The notes under the pieces: generated by a model
The model's database searches: none
Seen by the model: the letters and a program-made list of their open reading frames with translations, nothing else
What the model was told of the DNA's origin: nothing
Origin: Formosa sp. Hel1_33_131
GTDB taxonomy: Bacteria > Bacteroidota > Bacteroidia > Flavobacteriales > Flavobacteriaceae
Length of the DNA stretch: 64,000 nt
Reading direction: 5' to 3'
Assembly: GCA_949499105.1 (NCBI GenBank)
Contig: CATEFX010000028.1
Location: 1 to 64,000, forward strand
Part shown: in pieces, positions 55,764-63,270 of the stretch
Numbering within the stretch: the first letter of the stretch is position 1
How the letters are laid out: each line of letters starts with the position of its first letter
Position numbers and translations under genes: made by a program

Positions 55764-56062
55764 AAAACATGAAACTATCAGAAGAAGATATAAAAAAACA
55801 ATTTAGTAACTTAAATCCTAAATGGAGTATTAAAGAAAGTTTTATACATCGTGAATTTCTCTTTAAAAATTTCACACAAGCCTTTTCTTTTATGACTTCT
55901 GTTGCATTTGAGGCAGAAAAAAGTAATCATCATCCAAATTGGGAGAACGTTTATAATTCTGTAAAAGTATCTCTGAGTACTCATGATCAAGATGGACTCA
56001 CTTCTAAAGATTTTGACTTAGCAAAAAAAATGGATTCACTTTTTCACCTTTTTTCACAATAA
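55760..56062 (+). CDS. phhB: 4a-hydroxytetrahydrobiopterin (pterin-4a-carbinolamine) dehydratase
   Basis: A 100-residue cytoplasmic protein. The family signature is intact: FMTSVAFEAEKSNHHPNWEN followed by VYNSVKVSLSTHDQDGLTSK and DFDLAKKMD. The paired histidines in NHHPNW form the active site. It dehydrates the 4a-carbinolamine produced by aromatic amino acid hydroxylases, recycling the pterin. No hydroxylase gene is nearby; it is the only intact metabolic gene in the repeat island. A second ATG at 55769 is possible. The overlap with the membrane stump suggests it once belonged to that operon. Confidence 0.9.
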   Translation: MKNMKLSEEDIKKQFSNLNPKWSIKESFIHREFLFKNFTQAFSFMTSVAFEAEKSNHHPNWENVYNSVKVSLSTHDQDGLTSKDFDLAKKMDSLFHLFSQ

Positions 56063-56104
56063 TATTTATAAACAACAAATCTTCTTCTTTTTATCCTCTT
56101 GTGT

Positions 56105-56302
56105 TTATTGTTTTGGTATAAGCCCATTTCCATTAAGTTTTTGTAGATTTTTTAAAACACTTGCCTTATCGGTTTTTGAAAGAGTTGATTTAGTAACATT
56201 TCCTTTAGAATCAATAGTAACTAATTCTCCATCTGCCAGTTTATCTAGGATTTTTGTGGCTGTCTCTAAAATGGATGTTTTAGGATTATCTCCACCAACC
56301 CC
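56105..56302 (-). pseudogene. C-terminal stump of an unidentified gene
   Basis: On the minus strand the frame enters from the repeat and reads GGDNPKTSILETATKILDKL, then ADGELVTIDSKGNVTKSTLS and ends KNLQKLNGNGLIPKQ. About 64 residues are left. There is no start codon near the repeat edge. The composition is protein-like and polar. It could be the tail of a polymorphic toxin or a cell-surface protein, but I do not recognise it. Confidence 0.45.
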
Positions 56303-56305
56303 GTA

Positions 56306-56409
56306 CCGCTAAGTTGTACTTAGTGGCCGTAAACTAGCTGAAAATATCTTTTATTTTTACCATGACCTACCAATCTTTGACGTTACCACGCTATAGCGTG
56401 GCGGGAGCG
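56306..56409 (+). repeat. Inverted-repeat element, copy 2 (partial)
   Basis: Shares CCGCTAAGTTGTACTTAGTG, GTAAACTAGCT, ACCAATCTTTGACGTTACC and CGCTATAGCGTGGCGGGAGC with copy 1 at 55231-55342, but lacks the right 26-bp arm. It separates two gene stumps on opposite strands. Confidence 0.8.
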
Positions 56410-56484
56410 GGGGATAAATCTACTGTTACCAAAATTATAGACGCTTTTATTAGAGATACTAAAACTAAAAAAGCGTACGCATAA
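56410..56484 (+). pseudogene. C-terminal stump (24 codons)
   Basis: Immediately after the element the frame reads GDKSTVTKIIDAFIRDTKTK and ends KAYA. It has no start and is followed by a hairpin terminator. The family is not recognised; the context suggests the tail of a small regulator or antitoxin. Confidence 0.4.
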
Positions 56485-56486
56485 AA

Positions 56487-56510
56487 AACCACAACTTTTA
56501 CATTGTGGTT
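56487..56510 (+). terminator. Hairpin after the 56410 stump
   Basis: AACCACAA (56487-56494) and TTGTGGTT (56503-56510) form a perfect 8-bp stem, preceded by A and followed by a T-rich tract. It probably terminated the gene of which the stump is the remnant. Confidence 0.6.
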
Positions 56511-56534
56511 CTGTTACTTTATTTCTTACTCATA

Positions 56535-56563
56535 CCGCCACTAGTTACAAACTAGCGGGAGCG
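56535..56563. repeat. Short palindromic repeat related to the inverted-repeat element
   Basis: CCGCCACTAGTTACAAACTA followed by GCGGGAGCG. CTAGTT and AACTAG form a hairpin with an ACA loop, and the GCGGGAGCG end is shared with copies 1 and 2. Confidence 0.65.
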
Positions 56564-56588
56564 ATTACGTGACATACTAGGACGAGCG

Positions 56589-56804
56589 GGGGATAATTTA
56601 TTTGAGATGAGTATTGACCAAATAATTAACTATGAAGATGATATACCTACTGAAATTACTTTAAAAGATAAATCTATACTTGAGCAAAATAGACTTTTTG
56701 ATGATTTAGATGAAGACGATAGAAAAACAGTTTTTAAAATAGTAGATAAAATGCTGACTACTAAAAAGTTCAATACTTTCTTTCAAGAAAATTTACAGAA
56801 ATAA
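56589..56804 (+). pseudogene. C-terminal part of an XRE-type transcriptional regulator
   Basis: The frame enters from a GAGCGGGGGA repeat end as GDNLFEM and continues IDQIINYEDDIPTEITLKDK, then LDEDDRKTVFKIVDKMLTTK and KFNTFFQENLQK. The LDEEDR-x-VF-IVD-MLT-KKF pattern is what I recall from the dimerisation tails of XRE-family regulators in Bacteroidota. The N-terminal helix-turn-helix is missing. An ATG at 56607 could allow a 65-residue protein, but it would lack DNA binding. Confidence 0.6.
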
Positions 56805-56850
56805 AAAACCACCTCGTTAAAGATGGTTTCCTATTTATTACTTTTAGTAT

Positions 56851-57438
56851 TTACGGAACGTATTTTTTTATCAATTCCCAAGTAAACCCATCTGCTTTCT
56901 CGAATTTAATATAACCGTCTTTTTTACTCCAATACATAAATTTAACTGAATTTTTTCGTTTTGGACGATACATTACAGATTCAAGTTTAATCACATCATT
57001 AAATGTTCCTGCTTTTGTAGTAATTGATATTGTTGGATATTTCTCTAAATCTTCAAGTTTATAACCCCAACCTGCAAAAATTGCATTGTCAAATCGTTGT
57101 GAAAAAGTAATTCCGGCAAGTTTATTAGGCGTACTTGATGAGATGGTTAAGATATCTGTACTAGAAGAATTATTTTCTTTTAATTTTAGTTTTCTACGAA
57201 CTATTAAATATGTATCGTAGTAAAGTTTTGGTGTTGGACCATCTGAAACAGCATTATCAATTATCACATCAATAACTATTGTATCTAATTGTTTTTCAGA
57301 AGATTCAAAAACAATTACTTCGTTCATTACATACGGATTCCAACTTCTTTCGCTTTCTTTTAAATTCTTTGTGCAACCTAAAATAAAAATAAAAATGATA
57401 GGGGTTATTAATATTACTCTCTTATTCATCATCATCAT
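56851..57438 (-). CDS. Lipoprotein, candidate immunity partner of the RHS tail
   Basis: About 195 residues. A run of four ATG codons (57427-57438) starts it, inside the last codons of the RHS gene. A lipoprotein signal ends in FILGC at about residue 22. The mature part is beta-rich (WNPYVMNEVIVFESSEKQLD, PTISITTKAGTFND) with no recognised family. A 17-nt overlap with a polymorphic-toxin-type gene is the classic position of an immunity gene. A membrane-anchored periplasmic or outer-membrane protein would suit protection against an envelope-attacking lipase. The immunity role is inferred. Confidence 0.65.
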   Translation of the reverse strand: MMMMNKRVILITPIIFIFILGCTKNLKESERSWNPYVMNEVIVFESSEKQLDTIVIDVIIDNAVSDGPTPKLYYDTYLIVRRKLKLKENNSSSTDILTISSSTPNKLAGITFSQRFDNAIFAGWGYKLEDLEKYPTISITTKAGTFNDVIKLESVMYRPKRKNSVKFMYWSKKDGYIKFEKADGFTWELIKKYVP

Positions 57439-59059
57439 TTAAAAAGTTAGAAATACGTTGTAAAATACTTTCCCAAGTATTGACCTCGTGACCACCAAGA
57501 GAACTGTCATTACTCGGTCTAAAAAATAGAAAGTCTGCCCCTTCTATTTCTGACAATTCTGACTGACCGTTAAAAGCTTGTAAAAACTTTCCTAATAAGC
57601 CACCCTTTGAAGATACTTTGTCTGAACGTGTAGAAAATTGAGCTCCAAAGATACCTTCGGGATGCTCAAAACCTCCTGGTTGATGTGGAGATAAATATAA
57701 ACCTAACTCAACTCTTGAAGCGTATTCACTATCAGCCAAGGTAGTTAATAGTCCTGCTGCAAATGCCGCACCTTGACTATGACCAACTACCTTTATGGTT
57801 TCTTCGTTCTCTAACTCAATGGTTCCATTTTGTAATTGAGCAATTAATTCTAAACCACTTGCCTGACCTTGTGCAAATCTATCTGATGCTTGAGAACTAA
57901 AATCGTCTGTAGCATTGACAAATCGATTATTATAATCTCCAAAGTGGTCATTAATTATATCTCTAGTACCACCTTCACCGCCCCAATAAGGTACAGATTG
58001 TTCAAACATAGTTATTCCACCTCTTTGAAAATTTCTTGGTGGTGGATATGCATAATGTCCAACAAACTCGCCTCCACTACGACTTAAAATTTTATGTCCT
58101 AATGCTTGTTTAAACAATAAGCCATTAACATAAATAATCAGCCTACCATCAGGGTCGATAGCATTTACTGGATTGTTTGCCACATAAGTGTATGGGCTAT
58201 ATGTTTCGTATTTTTCAGCATAGGGGTCTGTACTCAACCAACGCCCTAAAGAAGCATCATATCTTCTTGCTCCGTAATCGTGCCAGTTTAACCCTAATGA
58301 TTTCTCGTGTTCCTTTCCGTTGTAGGTATGGAAGTCATTTTCAGTACCATTTATTACGTTATTATACCCTTTGTGTTTAAGACCGAAGGGATAGTAGTTA
58401 TTTTCTTCTACAATTTCATTTATTTCAGTTTCTTCGATTTTTTCAATTCGCAACTCATCAAACCAAGCCGTCACACTCGGGCTATTATTATACAACCCAA
58501 CTCTTAAATTAATTTTATCTATGTTAACAGGGACTGTAACTTCCTGCTCTAAATAGACCCATTGATTTTTGGTGTAAACACGAGAAGTACTTGAAATTTC
58601 TGTGAAATAATCTGTTTCGGTGTCTTCATTCATAAAAAAGATTAACCTCGCCCACGAGTACCCACTACCTTGGGCATAGACCCATCCTGAAAACTTATAC
58701 GTAGTAGGTTCTGAATTGTCTATAGAAATCCACTCATTGGAATGCGCATAAAAACCGCCTGTAACCGTACGATGTAATTTTACAGAGTAATTATCTAAAT
58801 GGCCTTTACCAGTGTCTATAGGAACGGACCAACCATATTTGGCACCTTCACTGTCCCAGCCACTACTATTTTCTAAATCGTCACTAAAAACGATGTTTCC
58901 ATTGGGCGAACTAACAAACCCATCCTTGTTTGTGTCTGAATATGACAAACGTACATTCCCTAAATGATCCTTGTATTGATAGACATAATCAAAACTACCG
59001 CTTGTGTTAGGCTCTATATAGCCCTCGGGCTGAGAGATGAATTTATCTGGACGAGGCAT
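57422..59059 (-). CDS. RHS core fragment with lipase-like C-terminal toxin domain, 5'-truncated
   Basis: 545 residues. The start is abrupt: PRPDKFISQPEGYIEPN has no signal peptide, and repeat A directly abuts the ATG, so the large N-terminal part is lost. Visible parts: YQYKDHLGNVRLSYSDTN (about 27-44), a carbohydrate-binding-like beta domain (about 60-205), then the RHS core RRYDASLGRWLSTDPYAEKY with NNPVNAIDPDGR (about 265-305). The variable tail after DPDGR has VVGHSQGAAFAAGLLTTLAD near residue 425, a GxSxG lipase elbow, and a late histidine in LGGHEVNTW. It probably encodes a phospholipase-type effector, disarmed unless expressed or recombined. Confidence 0.75.
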   Translation of the reverse strand: MPRPDKFISQPEGYIEPNTSGSFDYVYQYKDHLGNVRLSYSDTNKDGFVSSPNGNIVFSDDLENSSGWDSEGAKYGWSVPIDTGKGHLDNYSVKLHRTVTGGFYAHSNEWISIDNSEPTTYKFSGWVYAQGSGYSWARLIFFMNEDTETDYFTEISSTSRVYTKNQWVYLEQEVTVPVNIDKINLRVGLYNNSPSVTAWFDELRIEKIEETEINEIVEENNYYPFGLKHKGYNNVINGTENDFHTYNGKEHEKSLGLNWHDYGARRYDASLGRWLSTDPYAEKYETYSPYTYVANNPVNAIDPDGRLIIYVNGLLFKQALGHKILSRSGGEFVGHYAYPPPRNFQRGGITMFEQSVPYWGGEGGTRDIINDHFGDYNNRFVNATDDFSSQASDRFAQGQASGLELIAQLQNGTIELENEETIKVVGHSQGAAFAAGLLTTLADSEYASRVELGLYLSPHQPGGFEHPEGIFGAQFSTRSDKVSSKGGLLGKFLQAFNGQSELSEIEGADFLFFRPSNDSSLGGHEVNTWESILQRISNFLNDDDE

Positions 59060-59174
59060 TTTAGGTTAAGTTTATATTGGGCTTCTCAAAATAAGAAAAT
59101 AAAAACAAAATCTATAAATTAAATGTCAAAATCTATGACTATTTAATTTACCACACGAAAGATTCGTGCGGCAG
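59058..59174 (+). repeat. Repeat A, copy 2
   Basis: About 117 nt matching 55486-55604. It begins exactly at the RHS start codon and ends in the GATTCGTGCGGCAG motif, followed by CCGGGGACAG. The two copies are 3.5 kb apart in the same orientation, so recombination between them would delete phhB, the stumps and the RHS locus. Confidence 0.85.
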
Positions 59175-59371
59175 CCGGGGACAGATTAGCGTAAAAGAGT
59201 CGTAGAGATTGCACGGTTCCACCAATTAAGACTGTTTTTGGGAGATTTAAATGATTCTATACGCAAAATAGTCGTGTTTTCATCTTCAATCCTAGTGCAC
59301 GAACTACAAGTCCACGCTATCAGATTGATGAATATATATTTCTATTTTAGATCCTATAAAATTGAAAAAAG
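59060..59371. other. Right edge of the island
   Basis: Contains repeat A copy 2, then about 150 nt with an open + strand frame (KRVVEIARFHQLRLFLGDLN and on) without a start or a recognised family. AAGAGTCGTAGAG at about 59195 also occurs in the antitoxin 3' stump near 55464. The right 22-bp direct repeat closes the region. Confidence 0.5.
59324..59345 (+). repeat. Right 22-bp direct repeat flanking the island
   Basis: Identical to 54829-54850. It lies 27 nt from the stop of the glycosyltransferase gene, so the island occupies the former mnmA-glycosyltransferase gap. Confidence 0.75.
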
Positions 59372-60613
59372 TTAATCGATCGTCTTATTTTTAGCCTCAA
59401 TCCAGCGTGCCATGTATTTGGTGCTTTGCATTAAATGGTGATTGAGCATCTGACCGATGAAGTTTTGAGTGCGATGTTGCGGAAGGTTTTTGGTGAGCGA
59501 TTCAATCCGGCTGTGAAGCGCCGTCTGGTGGTGGTGTTTCTCAAATCGATTTATTAAAATTGAAAAACCCTGGTTTTGACACGCCTCCCATTGCGATTGA
59601 TTTAGATACAATTCAATGGCTTTTTTGACAAATGACTTAGGGTCATCTTCCAAAATGCCGTTTGGGGGTAAGGTCCCAAACATGCCTTCTGCGGCAATGG
59701 ATGACATTGCGCATGGCGTCCCAGTCTGCATGGCTTGAATTAATTTTCCTTTGAGTCCCGCACCAAACCGAAGTGGGGCCAATAAAACTTTAGCGCTATT
59801 CAAAACTTCATACCCATCTTCAACAAATCCATGGACTAAAAATCCATCTTTTTCATTGTGTAGCGCGCTCACATTGGGGGTGTCATAGGCACCATAAATA
59901 TGAAGCTTTGCTTCAGGAAGTGCTTTATGAATCTGGGGCCATAATTCTTTTTTCATATAACGAACGGCCTCTAAATTTGGGGCATGTAAAAAATTCCCTA
60001 TAGATACAAAATCACTTCGTTCCGAAAAAGGGTTACAATCCAACCGCGGTTCGCAAGCATTGGAATCTAACATGAAAGGGAGATACAACAAAATCGCAGG
60101 ATCTATTTTAAAGGAATGCGTTAACAATTCAAACTCATACTCAGAAATAATCAAAGACACATCACTTCGATATATACTCGCTATTTCGCGTTTGGTACTA
60201 TCATTAGAAAAAAGCGCGTTTTCGAGGGGTTGATTTGTGTTGAGTGCCTTTTGGCGTGCTTTACGAAGAAAATGTAAATCTTCAGTATCCAAAATCCTTA
60301 AGGTATTTGGACAGTGTTCAGCAACACGCCAACCGAATTGTTCTTCGGTCATAAAACGATCAAACAGAACGGCCGTTGGATTCAATTCTTTAATAAACAC
60401 ATCAAAACTAGAATGGTTGAGTTCAATTTGAACCACGCTGACTCCAATCGATTCTAAATCAAACGCATTATCCGATTTTTTACAGCTGGTCGCAAAAACA
60501 ACGTTGTAATTTTGAGCTTGAAAAGCAGCAATCAATTGTAGCATCCTAGACCCCGCAGCCGATGAATTTGGCTCGGGATATACAAAACCGATGACTAATA
60601 AGGTGGACTGCAT
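59372..60613 (-). CDS. Glycosyltransferase family 4 (GT-B) protein
   Basis: About 413 residues from the ATG at 60613; a TTG three codons upstream is in frame. The GT-B fold begins LLVIGFVYPEPNSSAAGSRM. The acceptor half includes RILDTEDLHFLRKARQKALN. The donor-binding half shows SDFVSIGNFLHAPNLEAVRY, HIYGAYDTP, GFVEDGYEVLNSAKVLLAPL and RFGAGLKGKLIQAMQTGTPC, which contacts the nucleotide sugar. Donor and acceptor are unknown. It starts 12 nt after the stop of the haem-binding gene on the same strand. Confidence 0.83.
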   Translation of the reverse strand: MQSTLLVIGFVYPEPNSSAAGSRMLQLIAAFQAQNYNVVFATSCKKSDNAFDLESIGVSVVQIELNHSSFDVFIKELNPTAVLFDRFMTEEQFGWRVAEHCPNTLRILDTEDLHFLRKARQKALNTNQPLENALFSNDSTKREIASIYRSDVSLIISEYEFELLTHSFKIDPAILLYLPFMLDSNACEPRLDCNPFSERSDFVSIGNFLHAPNLEAVRYMKKELWPQIHKALPEAKLHIYGAYDTPNVSALHNEKDGFLVHGFVEDGYEVLNSAKVLLAPLRFGAGLKGKLIQAMQTGTPCAMSSIAAEGMFGTLPPNGILEDDPKSFVKKAIELYLNQSQWEACQNQGFSILINRFEKHHHQTALHSRIESLTKNLPQHRTQNFIGQMLNHHLMQSTKYMARWIEAKNKTID

Positions 60614-60624
60614 AGAACTCAAAA

Positions 60625-61098
60625 TTAGTCGTGGTCGTTGTGAGAGTTATAATTGGATCGAACGCTGCTGGCCCAATCCACAAGAATTTGCACTTGAGCT
60701 TCTGTCAATTGCGCTTCGGAATGTGTCCAAGTATAAGAAGCCAACGGCATGTCTCCTTCTTCAAGTTCCTCAATTAATTCTTCGAGTTTATGATCTTTCT
60801 TCTTGGTTGAATAACTAGCCCATTTAGAAACATTAAAATGTTTTTGACCTTCTTTTATGTGGCTGTTTAACCAGTAATTCACAGGCGTGATCGAATTGTA
60901 CCATGGATAATTTGTAGAACTGCTATGACAGTCAAAACAGGCTTGTTGTAAAATTTGTTTCACTTCTTTAGGAGCTTGTGTTTCTACTAAAAAAAGATCA
61001 ATGGATTCTAAATTTCCTTGGTTTTTGATCGGTTGAAAAAATTGAGCAATTACAAGAGTAATCACAAGTCCAAGAATAATTTTTTTCTTAAGAGTCAT
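60625..61098 (-). CDS. Haem-binding domain protein with CXXCH
   Basis: A 157-residue protein with an N-terminal membrane anchor or signal (KKKIILGLVITLVIAQFFQP). It then has QACFDCHSSSTNYPWYNSIT, a CXXCH cytochrome-type haem-attachment motif with the NYPWY segment typical of the Haem_bd family. The rest is acidic and helical (LEELIEELEEGDMPLASYTW). It should hold a covalent haem on the periplasmic side. The partner in electron transfer is unknown. It is divergent from purB, with 147 nt between them. Confidence 0.85.
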   Translation of the reverse strand: MTLKKKIILGLVITLVIAQFFQPIKNQGNLESIDLFLVETQAPKEVKQILQQACFDCHSSSTNYPWYNSITPVNYWLNSHIKEGQKHFNVSKWASYSTKKKDHKLEELIEELEEGDMPLASYTWTHSEAQLTEAQVQILVDWASSVRSNYNSHNDHD

Positions 61099-61213
61099 AG
61101 CTGTAAAATATTAAAAATTAAAGGTACTAAAAAATAGAATGAATGATTTGAGAAAAATCACCAAAATCATAAAAACTTACATTAAACAAATCTAATCTTA
61201 GACTGAAAACACG

Positions 61214-61221
61214 TATCTTTG
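61214..61221 (+). promoter_or_regulatory. -7 promoter element of purB
   Basis: TATCTTTG, an exact TAnnTTTG match, 24 nt before the ATG at 61246. Confidence 0.6.
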
Positions 61222-61245
61222 TAGCTTCAAAAAAATACAGCAACT

Positions 61246-62589
61246 ATGTCTCTATCCATGCTCAGTGCAATTTCTCCAATCGACGGTCGCTACAGATCAA
61301 AAACTGCTGCATTAGCAGATTTTTTTTCTGAGGAATCACTCATCAAATACCGTGTTTTAGTTGAAATTGAATATTTCATCGCCCTTTGTGAAATTCCTTT
61401 GCCTCAATTAAAAGGTTTTGATCCCGCACTTTTCAAGGATTTAAGAGCCGTTTATACAGATTTTTCAAGCAAAGATGCACAAGCAATTAAGGACATTGAA
61501 AGCATTACAAACCATGATGTAAAAGCCGTTGAATATTTTATTAAAGATAAATTTGATGCCCTTCAAATTTCTCAGTACAAAGAATTTATTCATTTTGGTT
61601 TAACGTCTCAAGATATTAATAATACAGCGATTCCGTTAAGCATCAAAGAAGCGATTACGGATGTGTATATTCCAGAATATAAGACGCTCATCGATTGCTT
61701 AAAGGGATTAGTTGACGAGTGGGCGACCATTCCATTACTAGCGCGTACGCACGGACAACCCGCTTCTCCTACACGTTTAGGAAAAGAAATTCAAGTGTTT
61801 GTAACCCGTTTAGAAGCGCAATTTGATTCGTTAAGTTCAATTCCAAATGCTGCTAAATTTGGAGGTGCGACCGGAAATTTCAACGCACACAAAGTGGCGT
61901 ATCCAGAAATCGATTGGCAATCCTTTGCTTCTAACTTCTTAAAAGACAAACTGGGACTCCACCACTCGTTTCCGACCACTCAAATTGAGCACTATGACCA
62001 TATGGCTGCGCTGTTTGATGCCTTAAAACGGATCAATACCATCATCATCGATTTAGATCGTGATTTTTGGACCTATGTGTCTATGGATTATTTCAAACAA
62101 AAAATTAAAGAAGGGGAGGTTGGCAGTTCGGCCATGCCACATAAAGTCAATCCGATTGATTTTGAAAATAGCGAAGGAAATTTAGGAATTGCGAATGCGA
62201 TTTTCGAACATTTATCGGCCAAACTCCCGGTTTCAAGATTGCAACGCGATTTAACAGATAGTACTGTTTTAAGAAACGTAGGCGTGCCGTTTGCACATAC
62301 TATGATTGCTTTTAAATCGACTTTAAAAGGGCTGCATAAACTCCTTTTAAATCCTGCTAAAATTGCGGAAGATTTAGAAAAAAATTGGGCTGTTGTTGCC
62401 GAAGCTATCCAAACAATCTTAAGACGTGAAGGGTTTTCCAATCCGTATGAAGCACTCAAAGGATTGACGCGAACCAACGAAGCAATTACTCAAAACTCTA
62501 TTTCTAATTTCATTGACACCTTAGAAGTTAGTGACACTATTAAAACAGAATTAAAAGCGATTACGCCTTCCAATTATACGGGGATATAG
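61246..62589 (+). CDS. purB: Adenylosuccinate lyase
   Basis: A 447-residue fumarase-superfamily enzyme that acts twice in purine synthesis, releasing fumarate from SAICAR and from adenylosuccinate. It begins LSAISPIDGRYRSKTAALAD. The motifs are FGLTSQDINNTAIPL near 124, RTHGQPASPTRLGKE with the catalytic histidine near 168, and the signature GSSAMPHKVNPIDFENSEG near 290. Length is normal. The product of purA at 39.5 kb feeds this enzyme. A long hairpin terminator follows. Confidence 0.95.
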   Translation: MSLSMLSAISPIDGRYRSKTAALADFFSEESLIKYRVLVEIEYFIALCEIPLPQLKGFDPALFKDLRAVYTDFSSKDAQAIKDIESITNHDVKAVEYFIKDKFDALQISQYKEFIHFGLTSQDINNTAIPLSIKEAITDVYIPEYKTLIDCLKGLVDEWATIPLLARTHGQPASPTRLGKEIQVFVTRLEAQFDSLSSIPNAAKFGGATGNFNAHKVAYPEIDWQSFASNFLKDKLGLHHSFPTTQIEHYDHMAALFDALKRINTIIIDLDRDFWTYVSMDYFKQKIKEGEVGSSAMPHKVNPIDFENSEGNLGIANAIFEHLSAKLPVSRLQRDLTDSTVLRNVGVPFAHTMIAFKSTLKGLHKLLLNPAKIAEDLEKNWAVVAEAIQTILRREGFSNPYEALKGLTRTNEAITQNSISNFIDTLEVSDTIKTELKAITPSNYTGI

Positions 62590-62605
62590 GTTTATTTAAA
62601 ACCAA

Positions 62606-62709
62606 AAAAGAGGGTGTCTGAAAAGGCTTTGCTTTGTCAATCTGAACTCGTTTCAGATTCTGAATAAATTCAGCATGACAGATTTTCTTCCTTTCAGACA
62701 CCCTCTTTT
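62606..62709. terminator. Long hairpin / bidirectional terminator containing a dispersed palindromic element
   Basis: Perfect 18-bp arms (62606-62623 and 62692-62709, AAAAGAGGGTGTCTGAAA and its complement) enclose about 68 nt. Inside is a two-hairpin unit (TCTGAA...TTTCAGA and CTGAAT..ATTCAG) of a kind I recall as a common intergenic repeat in flavobacteria. It sits between convergent purB and the DUF4252 genes and should stop transcription from both sides. Confidence 0.75.
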
Positions 62710-62727
62710 AGTTTAGTGAGTATTTTA

Positions 62728-63270
62728 TCAGAGTAAAAACTTCATAAAGTCTTCAATATTCGCATTTTTAGTGTCAAACTCATCCACGACATTTCGAAGT
62801 TTCATGATTTTTGAGAGCTCCATATCATCTCCTAGCACTCTAACAATCGCAAAACCATAGTCGGGGGAAACTCCAAAAATAATTAATTCATCGATTTCTG
62901 AATCGTCTCCAATATATAAGACTTGAACTTTTCCATCGGATGTATTTCCAGCTCGCATGAGATCGTTGTAAACCTCTGCCTTCAAAATGGTTTTAATTTT
63001 CGCTAATTCGGATGTAAATTCATCTTCAGAACCGTCTTTCAAACTATAGGCCAGCATATTGAGTTTGTCAATGGACTCAACCGCCTCATTTTGATCGTCT
63101 GAAAGTTCTATTTTGTCTGGGTTTAGAAAGGACATCGGAATGTCTACCGACATAAAACCTGACGCTTCTTGATGGTCAACAAAATACGATTGTAAGGACA
63201 AATTTGGAGAACAGGCCAAACAAATAGAAAGAACTCCAAAAATTGTTGAATATTTAATAAGAGCCTTCAT
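62728..63270 (-). CDS. DUF4252 lipoprotein
   Basis: A 180-residue predicted lipoprotein: signal peptide with lipobox ICLAC at about residue 20. The body matches the DUF4252 family by its order of helices and strands (SVDIPMSFLNPDKIELSDDQ, VQVLYIGDDSEIDELIIFGV). It abuts its paralogue at 63271 with no gap and is the last gene of the operon. In flavobacteria DUF4252 pairs commonly follow a sigma factor gene; that part would lie beyond the window. Function unknown. Confidence 0.8.
   Translation of the reverse strand: MKALIKYSTIFGVLSICLACSPNLSLQSYFVDHQEASGFMSVDIPMSFLNPDKIELSDDQNEAVESIDKLNMLAYSLKDGSEDEFTSELAKIKTILKAEVYNDLMRAGNTSDGKVQVLYIGDDSEIDELIIFGVSPDYGFAIVRVLGDDMELSKIMKLRNVVDEFDTKNANIEDFMKFLL

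Larger units (their letters stand above)
56063..56606. other. Stretch of gene stumps and repeats
   Basis: No intact gene. In order it contains a minus-strand C-terminal stump (56105-56302), the inverted-repeat element copy 2 (56306-56409), a + strand stump (56410-56484), a hairpin (56487-56510), a short palindromic repeat (56535-56563) and the beginning of the XRE stump. Confidence 0.7.

Noticed and set aside
54829-59345. CRISPR array or tRNA-associated integration
   Set aside because: Repeats are not regularly spaced with unique spacers, and no tRNA or cloverleaf was found at either edge.
62088-62477. 129-residue minus-strand open frame inside purB
   Set aside because: Antisense to the conserved catalytic part of purB.
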